Notes: a model not told the origin generated them from the letters alone. A stretch of DNA of 15,932 nucleotides from Erythrobacter sp. UBA2510 (GCA_002341345.1 DDNW01000174.1:22583-38514), one strand, 5' to 3'; shown: positions 1-7,516, counted from the first letter of the stretch. Numbers and translations are program-made.

Positions 1-1
1 G

Positions 2-1543
2 TTGGCGCTGTCGGCAACGCCGCTCGCCGCACATGCGCAGGCCAGTCCTGAGATCAAGGCCGAGGTCGTTGCCGCCGTCGAGGCGCAGCGCAAGGGCATC
101 CAGGTGATGGTCGATCAGATCTTCAGCTTTGCCGAGCCCGGTTTTCAGGAGATCCGGACGAGCGAATATCTGACGGGCATTCTGGAGGAGAACGGCTTTA
201 CCGTGGAACGCGGCGTGGCCGGTATTCCCACCGCCTTTACAGCAACGTGGGGCACAGGGGGCCCGAAGATCGCGCTGGGCAGCGATATCGACAATCTGCT
301 CGGCCTGTCGCAGATGCCGGGCGTGGCGGAGATCACCCCGATCGTCGAAGGCGCGCCGGGGCATGGCGAGGGTCATAACTCGGGCATGCCGGTGATGGTC
401 GCAGCAGCGCTCGCCGCCAAGCAGGTGATGGAAAAGCACGGGCTGGAAGGCCAGCTGATGCTGTGGCCGGGCGTCGCCGAGGAATTGCTCGCGACCAAGG
501 CCTATTATGTGCGCGCAGGAATGTTCGACGGCGTCGATGCATCAATCTTCACCCATGTCTCCAACCAGTTCGGCACCGGCTATGGCGATCTCGGTCTCAA
601 CGGGATGATCTCGGTCGAATATACCTTCACCGGCAAACCTGCTCACGCTGCTGGCATGCCGTGGGACGGGCGCAGCGCGCTCGACGCGGTCACCGCGATG
701 GACGTGTTGTGGAACATGCGGCGCGAGCATCTGCCGCTGACCCAGCGCTCGCACTCGATCGTCACCAATGGGGGCAACCAGCCCAATATTGTGCCCGCCA
801 AGGCTTCGACCTGGTACTTCTTCCGCGACACGACCTTCCAGAACGTGCGCAATCTGTACGAGACGGCGAACACCATCGCCGAAGCGTCGGCCATGGCGAC
901 CGGCACCACGGTCGAGCGGCGCGTGCGCGGCTATGCGGCGCCTAATTTCGGCAACAAACCGATAGCCGAGGCTGCCTATGCGAATATCCAGGCGGTCGGC
1001 ATGCCCGAGTGGACCGAGGCCGATCAGGCCTTCACCAACAAGGTGCAGACGACCAACAAGCTGCGCGTCGCCCCGCTCGCCACCGAAGTCGCGCCGCTCT
1101 CGACCCCCGAATTGCGCGGCGGGGCCAGTTTCGGCGCGTCAGATGACATAGGCGACGTGATGTGGACGGTGCCGACGATCACCATCGGATTCCCGTCGAA
1201 CATCCCCAACGTCATCTTCCACCACCAGACCGCCGCCATGGCGATGGCAACACCGATAGCGCACAAGGGCGCGGTGGCAGGCGCGAAGGCAGTTGCGATG
1301 ACCGTGCTGGACCTCGTCACAACGCCGCAATTGGTGGCCGATGCGAAGGCCTATTTCAATGACGTCCAGCTGGCCGCGCAAAGCTATGACCCGCTGCTCG
1401 CACCGACCGACCTGCCGACCATCGAGATGAATGCCGAAACCATGGCGCGGCTGCGTCCGGCGATGGAGCCCTATTATTACGATCCCGGCAAGTTCGACAC
1501 CTATCTCGATCAGCTGGGCATCGAATACGGTGGCAGCGAGTAG
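2..1543 (+). CDS. Exported M20-family amidohydrolase, AbgB-like (5' partial)
   Basis: Metal-dependent amidohydrolase resembling the AbgB subunit of p-aminobenzoyl-glutamate hydrolase (M20D peptidases). The true substrate is unknown. The first visible residues look like the end of a signal peptide (hydrophobic stretch ending AHAQA), so the protein is probably periplasmic and its real start lies upstream of the window; the TTG at base 2 only marks the reading frame. Counting from that codon, family landmarks are GSDIDNLLGLSQ (about 93-104), the metal motif HGEGHN (121-126), the catalytic Glu pair in PGVAEE (E160, E161), and GKPAHAA in the dimerisation domain. In AbgB the third motif residue is normally Cys (HGCGHN); here it is Glu123. 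The visible 513 residues match a full-length enzyme. The gene ends in TAG and lies 57 bp before the DUF305 gene with no terminator between, so cotranscription is likely. Family call is firm, substrate is not. Confidence 0.9.
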   Translation: MALSATPLAAHAQASPEIKAEVVAAVEAQRKGIQVMVDQIFSFAEPGFQEIRTSEYLTGILEENGFTVERGVAGIPTAFTATWGTGGPKIALGSDIDNLLGLSQMPGVAEITPIVEGAPGHGEGHNSGMPVMVAAALAAKQVMEKHGLEGQLMLWPGVAEELLATKAYYVRAGMFDGVDASIFTHVSNQFGTGYGDLGLNGMISVEYTFTGKPAHAAGMPWDGRSALDAVTAMDVLWNMRREHLPLTQRSHSIVTNGGNQPNIVPAKASTWYFFRDTTFQNVRNLYETANTIAEASAMATGTTVERRVRGYAAPNFGNKPIAEAAYANIQAVGMPEWTEADQAFTNKVQTTNKLRVAPLATEVAPLSTPELRGGASFGASDDIGDVMWTVPTITIGFPSNIPNVIFHHQTAAMAMATPIAHKGAVAGAKAVAMTVLDLVTTPQLVADAKAYFNDVQLAAQSYDPLLAPTDLPTIEMNAETMARLRPAMEPYYYDPGKFDTYLDQLGIEYGGSE

Positions 1544-1600
1544 GCTTTCGGCCCGAACCGCCTGCCGACCACAATTACGAAGCAATCAGGGAATTTGCAC

Positions 1601-3883
1601 ATGATCTCCTCGTTTAACCGGCGCACACTTCCTCTTGCTGCAGCCCTTCTGTGCAGCGCTGCCCCAGTGCTGGCGCAGGAGGTCACGATCATCCAGCCCG
1701 GCGCGCCCGGTGCCGATTTGCGCGAATTGTCGCAGGACGAGGCCGTGGCGCTGGCGCGCAACCGCTTCTCGCCTGCCGATGTTGCCTTCATGCAGGGCAT
1801 GATCGTTCACCACCAGCAGGCGGTCGACATGGCGGTGCTGGTCAAGGACCGGACCAACCTGCCCGAAGTGGTCAAAGTGGCTGAACTGATCGAGGCCTCG
1901 CAGGCGGACGAGATCGCCTTCATGAGCGAATGGCTGACCGATCGCGGCCAGTCCGTTTCGATGATGCCCATGGGCAGTATGGACCACGCCAATATGGACC
2001 ATGCGTCGATGGATCACGCCTCGATGGATCATGCCTCGATGAACCATGCGATGATGGGCCATGCGGATATGGCAGGCATGGCCTCGCCCGCGCAGATGGC
2101 CGAGCTGGCAACGCTGAGTGGCACTGATTTCGACCGCATGTTCCTTGCGCTGATGATCGAGCACCACAAGGGCGCACTGACCATGGTCGAGGAACTTTAT
2201 GCGCAGCCCGGCTCCGCCGCCGACCCGGTGCTGTATGAATTCGCCAACGAGATCGTCAACGGGCAGTCCTCCGAGATTACCCGGATGAACGTGATCCTGG
2301 CGGGCCTGTCCGACGACCCCCGCGCTACGCTGGCTGCGGGCTTCCTCGATGCCGAGGAAGCGATCGCAGGTCTGCGCCATGTCGCCTTCCTGCAAAAGCC
2401 GGCTGGCTTTTTCGATCCGGCCAACCCGGCAGGTCTGCGCCCCGAAAAGCCGGCCAAGAATGCAGACGGCGAAATGATCGAGCCGCCTGCAGAGGGCGAG
2501 GAAGAGCCCGAGAAGCAGTTTGCCGAGCGCGCCGGCCTGCTCAGCTTTGCCAATACCGACCTTGCCTTCTCCGGTGATCTGATGGTCGCGGGCAGCTATC
2601 ACGGCTTCAACGCTTACAGACTGGGCGAGGATGGCGTGCCCGTGCTGGTCAGCTCGGTCGTCTGTCCGGGCGGGCAGGGCGACGTCTCTATCGTCGGCGA
2701 TATCCTGATCATGAGCGTCGAGCAGACGCGCGGCCGCGTCGATTGCGGGCTGCAGGGCGTCGAGGACAAGGTCAGCCCAGACCGTTTCCGCGGCCTCAGG
2801 ATCTTCGACATCTCCGACATCACCCGCCCGCGTCAGGTCGGGCAGGTGCAGACCTGCCGCGGCTCGCACACCCATTCGGTCGTGTCCGAAACGCCGGACA
2901 GCCTGATCGTCTACAATTCAGGCACCGGCAGCGTGCGCGACGAGAAGGAACTGTCCGGCTGCATCGGCGATATCGCCGGGGACGAGCGCACCGCCATGTT
3001 CCGCATCGATGTGGTCGAAATTCCCAAGGCCGATCCGTCGAAGTCGCGGATCATCTCCAGCCCCGCCGTCTTCGCCGATCCTGAGACGGGCGTGCTCGCG
3101 GGCCTGTGGCGCGGCGGCGACCATGGCGACAAGACGCAGAGCACCGGCCGGACCGACGAGTGCCACGATATCACCGTTTTCCCGACGCTCGCCATTGCGG
3201 CGGGCGCGTGCTCGGGCAATGGCATCATCTTCGACATTTCCGATCCGCTCAATCCGCAGCGTATCGACGAGGTAACCGATGACGGCTTTGCCTATTGGCA
3301 CTCGGCCACTTTCAACAATGACGGCACCAAGGTGCTGTTCACTGACGAATGGGGCGGGGGCGGTCGTCCGCGTTGTCAGGCCAGCGACCCGCGCACCTGG
3401 GGCGCGAATGCCTTCTACGAGATCGTCGATGACAAGCTCGAATATCGCGGCACCTACAAGCTGCCCGCGCCGCAGAGCGACAAGGAAAACTGCGTCGCGC
3501 ATAACGGCTCGATCATCCCGGTACCGGGACGCGATATCTTCGTTCAGGCATGGTATCAGGGCGGCATCTCGGTGATCGATTTCACCGATGCGACCAACCC
3601 GTTCGAGATCGCCTATTTCGACCGTGGACCGATCGATGACGAGCAGATGGCGATGGGCGGTTATTGGTCGGCCTATTGGTATAACGGGCGCATCTACGCG
3701 ACCGAGATCGCGCGCGGGATCGACGTCTTCGCGCTCGAGCCGAGTGAGTTCCTGACCGAAGCCGAGATCGCCGCTGCCGAGGCGGCCGACGAAGGCGGGG
3801 TATTCAATCCGCAAACGCAATATCCGGTCACCTGGCCAACGGCAGCCATCGAGGCAGTCGAGGCAAGCCGCACCGGGGGTTGA
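1601..3883 (+). CDS. Exported DUF305 / Met-His repeat / LVIVD propeller fusion protein
   Basis: A 760-residue exported protein of unknown function. I chose ATG 1601 because CAGGGA ends 8 bases upstream and the product begins with a clean signal peptide (MISSFNRRTLPLAAALLC, likely cut near PVLA-QE). A TTG two codons earlier is a less likely start. Residues about 55-210 form a DUF305 domain in two halves: HHQQA at 70-74 and EHHKGA at 187-192, the paired His motifs typical of this ferritin-like family. Between the halves, residues 127-156 are six five-residue units of the form MDHAS. After an acidic linker, residues about 300-740 carry LVIVD-type propeller strands, clearest at 399 (LRIFDISDITRP), 541 (GIIFDISDPLNP) and near 655 (ISVIDFTDATNP). 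Several Cys residues in the propeller could form disulfides. Binding of copper or another metal by the Met/His segment is inferred. It probably shares a transcript with the upstream amidohydrolase. Confidence 0.9.
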   Translation: MISSFNRRTLPLAAALLCSAAPVLAQEVTIIQPGAPGADLRELSQDEAVALARNRFSPADVAFMQGMIVHHQQAVDMAVLVKDRTNLPEVVKVAELIEASQADEIAFMSEWLTDRGQSVSMMPMGSMDHANMDHASMDHASMDHASMNHAMMGHADMAGMASPAQMAELATLSGTDFDRMFLALMIEHHKGALTMVEELYAQPGSAADPVLYEFANEIVNGQSSEITRMNVILAGLSDDPRATLAAGFLDAEEAIAGLRHVAFLQKPAGFFDPANPAGLRPEKPAKNADGEMIEPPAEGEEEPEKQFAERAGLLSFANTDLAFSGDLMVAGSYHGFNAYRLGEDGVPVLVSSVVCPGGQGDVSIVGDILIMSVEQTRGRVDCGLQGVEDKVSPDRFRGLRIFDISDITRPRQVGQVQTCRGSHTHSVVSETPDSLIVYNSGTGSVRDEKELSGCIGDIAGDERTAMFRIDVVEIPKADPSKSRIISSPAVFADPETGVLAGLWRGGDHGDKTQSTGRTDECHDITVFPTLAIAAGACSGNGIIFDISDPLNPQRIDEVTDDGFAYWHSATFNNDGTKVLFTDEWGGGGRPRCQASDPRTWGANAFYEIVDDKLEYRGTYKLPAPQSDKENCVAHNGSIIPVPGRDIFVQAWYQGGISVIDFTDATNPFEIAYFDRGPIDDEQMAMGGYWSAYWYNGRIYATEIARGIDVFALEPSEFLTEAEIAAAEAADEGGVFNPQTQYPVTWPTAAIEAVEASRTGG
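1979..2068 (+). repeat. In-frame 15-bp tandem repeat, six units (MDHAx)
   Basis: Six consecutive 15-base units encode MDHAN, MDHAS, MDHAS, MDHAS, MNHAM and MGHAD. The middle units are nearly identical in DNA and the flanking ones have drifted. The repeat sits between the two halves of the DUF305 domain and supplies Met, Asp and His residues that could bind a soft metal. Its length could change by slippage without breaking the frame. Confidence 0.9.
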
Positions 3884-3905
3884 TTAATTACAGTGGTTTC
3901 GGTGC

Positions 3906-3960
3906 GCCCCCCCCACCCGACCTCCCAAAACATACCCTGTCGGGAGGTCGGCGGGGGAGG
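3906..3960. repeat. GC-rich palindromic intergenic repeat, copy A
   Basis: Perfect 10-bp arms CCGACCTCCC (3917-3926) and GGGAGGTCGG (3942-3951) enclose a 15-base A-rich loop. A C-run (3907-3914) and a G-run (3953-3957) extend the stem imperfectly. It lies 22 bases after the DUF305 fusion gene and could help end that transcript or protect its 3' end, although no T-tract follows. The core CCCGACCTCCC and part of the loop recur at 15532-15598, which points to a dispersed REP-like element. Confidence 0.7.
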
Positions 3961-4059
3961 AGGGCTGCACTGCACGCCCAAAGCCAATGCTTGCATTTGC
4001 GCATGAAAAAGCTATGTGCGCGCCTTCTCTGGCGTGAGCCGGGGATATTCCGCGCGGGA

Positions 4060-4118
4060 GGCAGGCACAACCTGCCGCTTGACCGCTTACCATGAGGGTG
4101 CAGCCGAAAGGCGCATCC
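4060..4118 (+). promoter_or_regulatory. Structured mRNA leader of rplK-rplA
   Basis: Two hairpins precede rplK. The first has arms GGCAGG (4060-4065) and CCTGCC (4071-4076) around a 5-base loop. The second pairs GGGTGC (4096-4101) with GCATCC (4113-4118), then, past a bulged A at 4102, GCC (4103-4105) with GGC (4110-4112), capped by a GAAA tetraloop. In other bacteria L1 represses this operon by binding its leader. That this structure is the L1 site is inference; I did not match a defined L1 consensus. I could not place a convincing promoter: the best -10-like box, GCTATG at 4011, has a TTGCAT only 14 bases upstream. Confidence 0.5.
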
Positions 4119-4141
4119 GACAGTGAGACCAGGAGGCCAAT

Positions 4142-4573
4142 ATGGCCAAGAAGATCGAAGGTTACATCAACCTTCAGGTGCCTGCGGGCGCCGCCAATCC
4201 GTCGCCGCCGATCGGCCCTGCGCTGGGTCAGCGCGGCGTCAACATCATGGAATTCTGCAAGGCCTTCAACGCCGCGACCGACAGCCTAGAAAAGGGCATG
4301 CCGATCCCGACGAAGATCACCGTATATGCCGACCGTTCCTTCACCTTCATCACCAAGACCCCGCCCGCCAGCTTCCTGCTGAAGAAGGCGGCCAAGCTGA
4401 AGTCGGGTTCGAAGGAGCCCGGCAAGAGCGTCGCCGGCAAGGTGACCAAGTCGCAGGTGCGCGAGATCGCCGAGACCAAGTTCGCCGATCTGAACGCGAA
4501 CGATATCGATCAGGCCATGAAGATCATCGAGGGCTCCGCGCGCTCGATGGGCCTCGACGTGGTGGAGGGCTGA
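4142..4573 (+). CDS. rplK: 50S ribosomal protein L11
   Basis: L11 binds the GTPase-associated region of 23S rRNA and helps form the stalk base that contacts translation factors. In E. coli it also links uncharged tRNA to RelA activation. The 143 residues match the usual length. The N-terminus ([16 protein letters not shown]), the proline-containing [19 protein letters not shown] segment and the C-terminal RNA-binding region ending [12 protein letters not shown] are all standard. Start ATG 4142 has a strong AGGAGG at 4131-4136, five bases away. rplA starts 4 bases after the stop, so the two are one operon, but secE and nusG, the usual upstream neighbours, are absent. Confidence 0.98.
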   Translation: MAKKIEGYINLQVPAGAANPSPPIGPALGQRGVNIMEFCKAFNAATDSLEKGMPIPTKITVYADRSFTFITKTPPASFLLKKAAKLKSGSKEPGKSVAGKVTKSQVREIAETKFADLNANDIDQAMKIIEGSARSMGLDVVEG

Positions 4574-4577
4574 CACG

Positions 4578-5270
4578 ATGGCAAAGCTGACCAAGAAGCA
4601 GAAGGTGCTGGCGCAACTCGACGGCGAGAAGCTGTACAGCGTGGACGAGGCGATCGCCAAGCTGCGCGAGCACAAGGCCAAGTTCGACGAGACCGTCGAA
4701 GTCGCGATGAACCTGGGCGTCGATCCGCGCCACGCCGACCAGATGGTCCGTGGCATGGTCTCGCTGCCTTCGGGCACGGGCAAGGACGTCAAGGTCGCGG
4801 TCTTCGCGCGCGGCGACAATGCCGACAAGGCGCTGGCCGCCGGGGCCGACAAGGTCGGTGCCGAAGACCTGATGGAAGACATGCAGGCCGGCAATCTCGA
4901 CTATGACCGCGTGATCGCCACGCCCGACATGATGGGTGTCGTCGGTCGCCTCGGTAAGGTGCTGGGGCCGAAGGGCCTGATGCCGAACCCGAAGCTGGGC
5001 ACCGTGACCCCGAACGTGGAGCAGGCCGTGAAGGACGCCAAGGGCGGCCAGGTCGAATTCCGCGTCGAGAAGCTGGGCATCATCCACTCTGGCATCGGCA
5101 AGCTGAGCTTCGACGATGCGGCGCTGAAGGCGAACTTCGAGGCGCTGACCCAGGCGGTGGTCAAGGCCAAGCCGTCGGGCGCCAAGGGCAAGTACGTCAA
5201 GAAGGTCTCGCTGACCTCGACCATGGGCCCGGGCCTGAAGGTCGACCTCGCGGAAGTAGAGGGCGCCTGA
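4578..5270 (+). CDS. rplA: 50S ribosomal protein L1
   Basis: L1 forms the mobile L1 stalk that moves deacylated tRNA out of the E site; in many bacteria it also represses its own operon. The 230-residue product is of normal length. It has the typical N-terminus ([13 protein letters not shown]) and the conserved segments [17 protein letters not shown] and [21 protein letters not shown] near the C-terminus. The GGAGG at 4564-4568, inside the end of rplK, serves as its ribosome site, so translation of the two is probably coupled. rplJ and rplL do not follow; a terminator ends the unit about 135 bases after the stop. Confidence 0.98.
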   Translation: MAKLTKKQKVLAQLDGEKLYSVDEAIAKLREHKAKFDETVEVAMNLGVDPRHADQMVRGMVSLPSGTGKDVKVAVFARGDNADKALAAGADKVGAEDLMEDMQAGNLDYDRVIATPDMMGVVGRLGKVLGPKGLMPNPKLGTVTPNVEQAVKDAKGGQVEFRVEKLGIIHSGIGKLSFDDAALKANFEALTQAVVKAKPSGAKGKYVKKVSLTSTMGPGLKVDLAEVEGA

Positions 5271-5281
5271 TTCCATCTTCC

Positions 5282-5378
5282 GGTCCGCGCCCAGCGGACC
5301 GCAAGGCCGAATGGCCGCCCGCAGCGAGGGCAGCTTGCCTGCCCGGAAGCGAGGAAAGCCGAGGGCGCGGATGCGCCC
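5282..5378 (+). other. Multi-hairpin 3' trailer of rplKA
   Basis: Between rplA and its terminator the transcript could form several perfect short hairpins: GGTCCGC/GCGGACC (5282-5300), GGCC/GGCC (5305-5316), GGGCA/TGCCC (5328-5344) and GGGCGC/GCGCCC with a GGAT loop (5363-5378). They may shield the mRNA from exonucleases or be a dispersed sphingomonad intergenic element. A 52-codon reading frame through it (5311-5469) has no ribosome site and is not called as a gene. Confidence 0.45.
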
Positions 5379-5404
5379 GCCGGCGCTTGAGGCAACAAAT
5401 AAAC

Positions 5405-5434
5405 GGGCCGGGGGAGCAATCTTCCGGCCCTTTT
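5405..5434 (+). terminator. Rho-independent terminator of rplKA
   Basis: GGGCCGGGGG (5405-5414) pairs with CTTCCGGCCC (5421-5430) through a 10-bp stem with two G-T wobbles and a 6-base loop, followed by TTTT. It lies 12 bases before the end of the convergent TRIC gene. Confidence 0.85.
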
Positions 5435-5445
5435 GCTTGCGCGGC

Positions 5446-6063
5446 TCAGCTACCCTTGTGGCGCGGTAGGGCCAGTTTCCACCAAATCGCCGCACCGCGC
5501 AGGCCAAAGCCGAGCGTGAACCCTGCGACAGACGGCCATGGAGCGATGATACCGACGCTCGCCAGCACAACGAACAGCAGCGCCGACACCAGCGAGGCGG
5601 TAACGTAAATCTCGTTCTTGGTCAGGATCGTCGGCGCGCCCGCGGTAATGTCGCGGATCACGCCGCCCACGCAACCAGTGATGACCCCAGCAGCGATTGC
5701 GGGCACCGGCGCGACGCCATAATCCAGCGCCTTCGCCGCACCATAGACCGAATAGGCCGCCAGTCCGATGGCATCGAACCATTCCAGCGCGCGGCTCGGC
5801 CACCACCGCAGTGGCACTACCCAGACCATAACCGCCGCCAGCGTGCACAGGACAATGGGCGCCGGGTCGCGCATCCAGAACACAGGCGCACCGATCAGGA
5901 GGTCTCGTAGCGTCCCGCCTCCGGTCGCGGTGATCAGCGCAAAGAACCACACGGCAACGAAATCCAGCCGCGCCCGCGCTGCCGCCAATGCGCCAGAGGC
6001 GGCGAACACCGCGATCCCGGCGAAGTTGAGCCAGGTGACAAGATTGTCGATCGGCATGACCAT
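5446..6063 (-). CDS. TRIC / UPF0126 family seven-helix membrane channel
   Basis: Small inner-membrane protein of the bacterial trimeric intracellular cation channel family (UPF0126, formerly glycine transporter-like). Members form homotrimeric channels for K+ and other monovalent cations; the physiological role in bacteria is poorly known. The 205 residues contain about seven hydrophobic segments and the two internal repeats typical of the family, each with a GGxxRD signature: GGGTLRD at 48-54 and GGVIRD at 133-138. Length is normal. ATG 6063 is the longest start; a second ATG at 6057 is almost equally possible, and neither has a good ribosome site. The gene stands alone and converges with rplKA. 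Confidence 0.88.
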   Translation of the reverse strand: MVMPIDNLVTWLNFAGIAVFAASGALAAARARLDFVAVWFFALITATGGGTLRDLLIGAPVFWMRDPAPIVLCTLAAVMVWVVPLRWWPSRALEWFDAIGLAAYSVYGAAKALDYGVAPVPAIAAGVITGCVGGVIRDITAGAPTILTKNEIYVTASLVSALLFVVLASVGIIAPWPSVAGFTLGFGLRGAAIWWKLALPRHKGS

Positions 6064-6502
6064 GCGCTGCCGATAGCTGCACCGGACGAAGTCGTCACGT
6101 GGCTATGAAGATCAGGCGGCCAATTGAAGGATCGCAGCTTAGCGATCCTGTCGCCACCGGCTCGCGCCCCAATTTACCTCTCGCAGCGCCGAATTTTGCG
6201 CGAATCCCCTGCTACAAAATTAACATTGGCCGTCATAAAGCCTGAAAAAAGTGCAACGGTTCATCGCATCAGGCGCTCAAGCCATCCGCGAAATTAACGA
6301 AAGCGCCGAATCCGTTCATGTGCTAGAAAGGTGGGTGACAACAGTCGGGAACTCCCCCGCGCATTCGATTGTAGCTTGAGTGCTGATAATCGAAGCCACC
6401 GAGTTGAATGTTTCCGACAGCCAGCCACGCCTCACTGCAAGGCGCCACGACGTCAAGTCGCGTACACGATGGCAGCTGTTATTGAATGTAAGGAGTACCC
6501 AG
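6064..6502. other. 439-bp gene-free region upstream of the OmpA-domain gene
   Basis: This divergent intergenic stretch, more AT-rich than its surroundings, holds no convincing gene. It contains a perfect hairpin, AGGATCGC (6128-6135) with GCGATCCT (6142-6149), with no T-tract on the plus strand. GANTC sites, the CcrM methylation target in alphaproteobacteria, occur at 6202 and 6308. Promoters for both flanking genes must lie here, but no -35/-10 pair stands out. The reading frame of the OmpA gene stays open back to a GTG at 6380, but that extension lacks a signal peptide. Confidence 0.5.
6491..6495 (+). promoter_or_regulatory. Ribosome binding site fixing the OmpA-domain gene start
   Basis: AGGAG with a 7-base spacer to ATG 6503. 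It favours that start over the in-frame GTG at 6380, and the product then begins directly with a signal peptide. Confidence 0.85.
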
Positions 6503-7414
6503 ATGAATATCGTTTCCAGAAAGACTGCGCTTATCGCCCTTTCGACCCTGCTTGCCAGTGCCGCGCCGACGGCGCTGCAGGCCCAGCAGGCCGGCTCGTC
6601 CTATCAGGACCAGATCACCGTCCTCGGTCAGATCCCGGCTGACCTGAGCGGCATGCCCGAAGGTCCCGAGATTGAAGGCATCATTTCCGCCCGCAGCGCC
6701 AATGGCATGCAGGTTACCACCGACAATGGTACCAACTCCGTGATCGGCCTGAGCGACGGTACCGAGATCAAGGGCAGCGGCGGCTTCCTTGGCCTGAACA
6801 AGGAAAAGATCACCCGCCGTTCGCTGCTCGCCGGCCTGCCGGTGACGGTCGAGACCGTCCAGTGGGGCGGTGGCCTCGTCGCCAGCAAGGTCAAGTACAA
6901 GACCAGCGACATGGAAACCGCAGCGATGATCCACGGTGGTACGGCGCAGCAGTTCGCCGAGCATGATGCTGCGATCCAGCAGAACGCTGCCGCCACCGAG
7001 GCGCTGCGTGGCCGTGTTGCGGACATCGATCAGTACAACATCAAGGGCACCACCAACGTCTATTTCGACACTGGCAAGTGGAACCTGACCCCGGCTGGCG
7101 AGGCTGAGCTGTGCGCCGCTGCGCAGCAGGCCGAGGCGATGGACAACGCCCTGCTGCTGGTCGTCGGCTACACCGACTCGGTCGGTGACGAAGACTACAA
7201 CCAGGTGCTGAGCGAACGTCGCGCGGCCCGCGTCGTGAACTATCTGCAGCAATATTGCGGTTGGAAGCCATGGCGCATGCTCACCCCGACCGGCATGGCC
7301 GAAGCCGATCCGGCGGCGGACAACACGACCGAAGCGGGCAAGGCGCAGAACCGCCGCGTTTCGGTGAATGTGCTCGTCAGCAAGGCTGTCGATACCGACA
7401 CCAGCGGCGTGTAA
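6503..7414 (+). CDS. Exported OmpA-domain (peptidoglycan-binding) protein
   Basis: A 303-residue envelope protein that probably anchors to peptidoglycan. It starts with a signal peptide (MNIVSRKTALIALSTLLASA, cut near LQA-QQ). Residues about 35-150 form a small, probably beta-rich domain that I do not recognise. An Ala/Gln-rich, probably helical stretch follows. The C-terminal OmpA domain starts near NVYFDTGKWNLTPAG and contains GYTDSVG and LSERRA. D225 and R240 are spaced 15 apart, as are the Asp and Arg that bind diaminopimelate in Acinetobacter OmpA. Two Cys residues (LCAAA and QQYCGW) may form a disulfide. There is no N-terminal beta-barrel, so it is not a porin-type OmpA. It is monocistronic with its own terminator. 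Confidence 0.92.
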   Translation: MNIVSRKTALIALSTLLASAAPTALQAQQAGSSYQDQITVLGQIPADLSGMPEGPEIEGIISARSANGMQVTTDNGTNSVIGLSDGTEIKGSGGFLGLNKEKITRRSLLAGLPVTVETVQWGGGLVASKVKYKTSDMETAAMIHGGTAQQFAEHDAAIQQNAAATEALRGRVADIDQYNIKGTTNVYFDTGKWNLTPAGEAELCAAAQQAEAMDNALLLVVGYTDSVGDEDYNQVLSERRAARVVNYLQQYCGWKPWRMLTPTGMAEADPAADNTTEAGKAQNRRVSVNVLVSKAVDTDTSGV

Positions 7415-7423
7415 TACAGGTCA

Positions 7424-7441
7424 GGCGGGCTTCGGCTCGCC
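7424..7441 (+). other. UUCG-capped hairpin after the OmpA-domain gene
   Basis: GGCGGGC (7424-7430) pairs with GCTCGCC (7435-7441) with one wobble, closing a TTCG tetraloop. It sits 9 bases after the stop codon and just before the terminator, so it probably stabilises the 3' end. Confidence 0.6.
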
Positions 7442-7454
7442 GCTTAACCTTCGC

Positions 7455-7484
7455 AAAGGGGGTCGCATCTGCGGCCCCCTTTTT
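7455..7484 (+). terminator. Rho-independent terminator of the OmpA-domain gene
   Basis: AAAGGGGGTCGC (7455-7466) pairs with GCGGCCCCCTTT (7471-7482) with one G-T wobble and an ATCT loop. The T-run covers 7480-7484. It lies 40 bases after the stop codon. Confidence 0.9.
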
Positions 7485-7516
7485 CGTGCGCGCTGGAGTC
7501 ACACGCGCGACTGGGT

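Noticed and set aside
1586..2875. Long 429-codon open frame on the minus strand with many His residues
   Set aside because: It is antisense to the DUF305 fusion gene, and its His runs are the mirror of the MDHAx repeat. No signal peptide, ribosome site or recognisable domain.
5311..5469. 52-codon frame after rplA
   Set aside because: No ribosome site. It runs through the terminator hairpin and into the end of the opposite gene, and its composition is that of GC-rich noncoding DNA.
4524..5570. 348-codon minus-strand frame across rplA
   Set aside because: Antisense to rplK/rplA with biased Arg/Leu/Asp composition, as expected from a GC-rich third-position shadow. It also crosses the terminator.
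6345..6372. GGAAC box resembling the -35 of an EcfG general-stress promoter
   Set aside because: No CGTT-type -10 at the required 16-17 base spacing.
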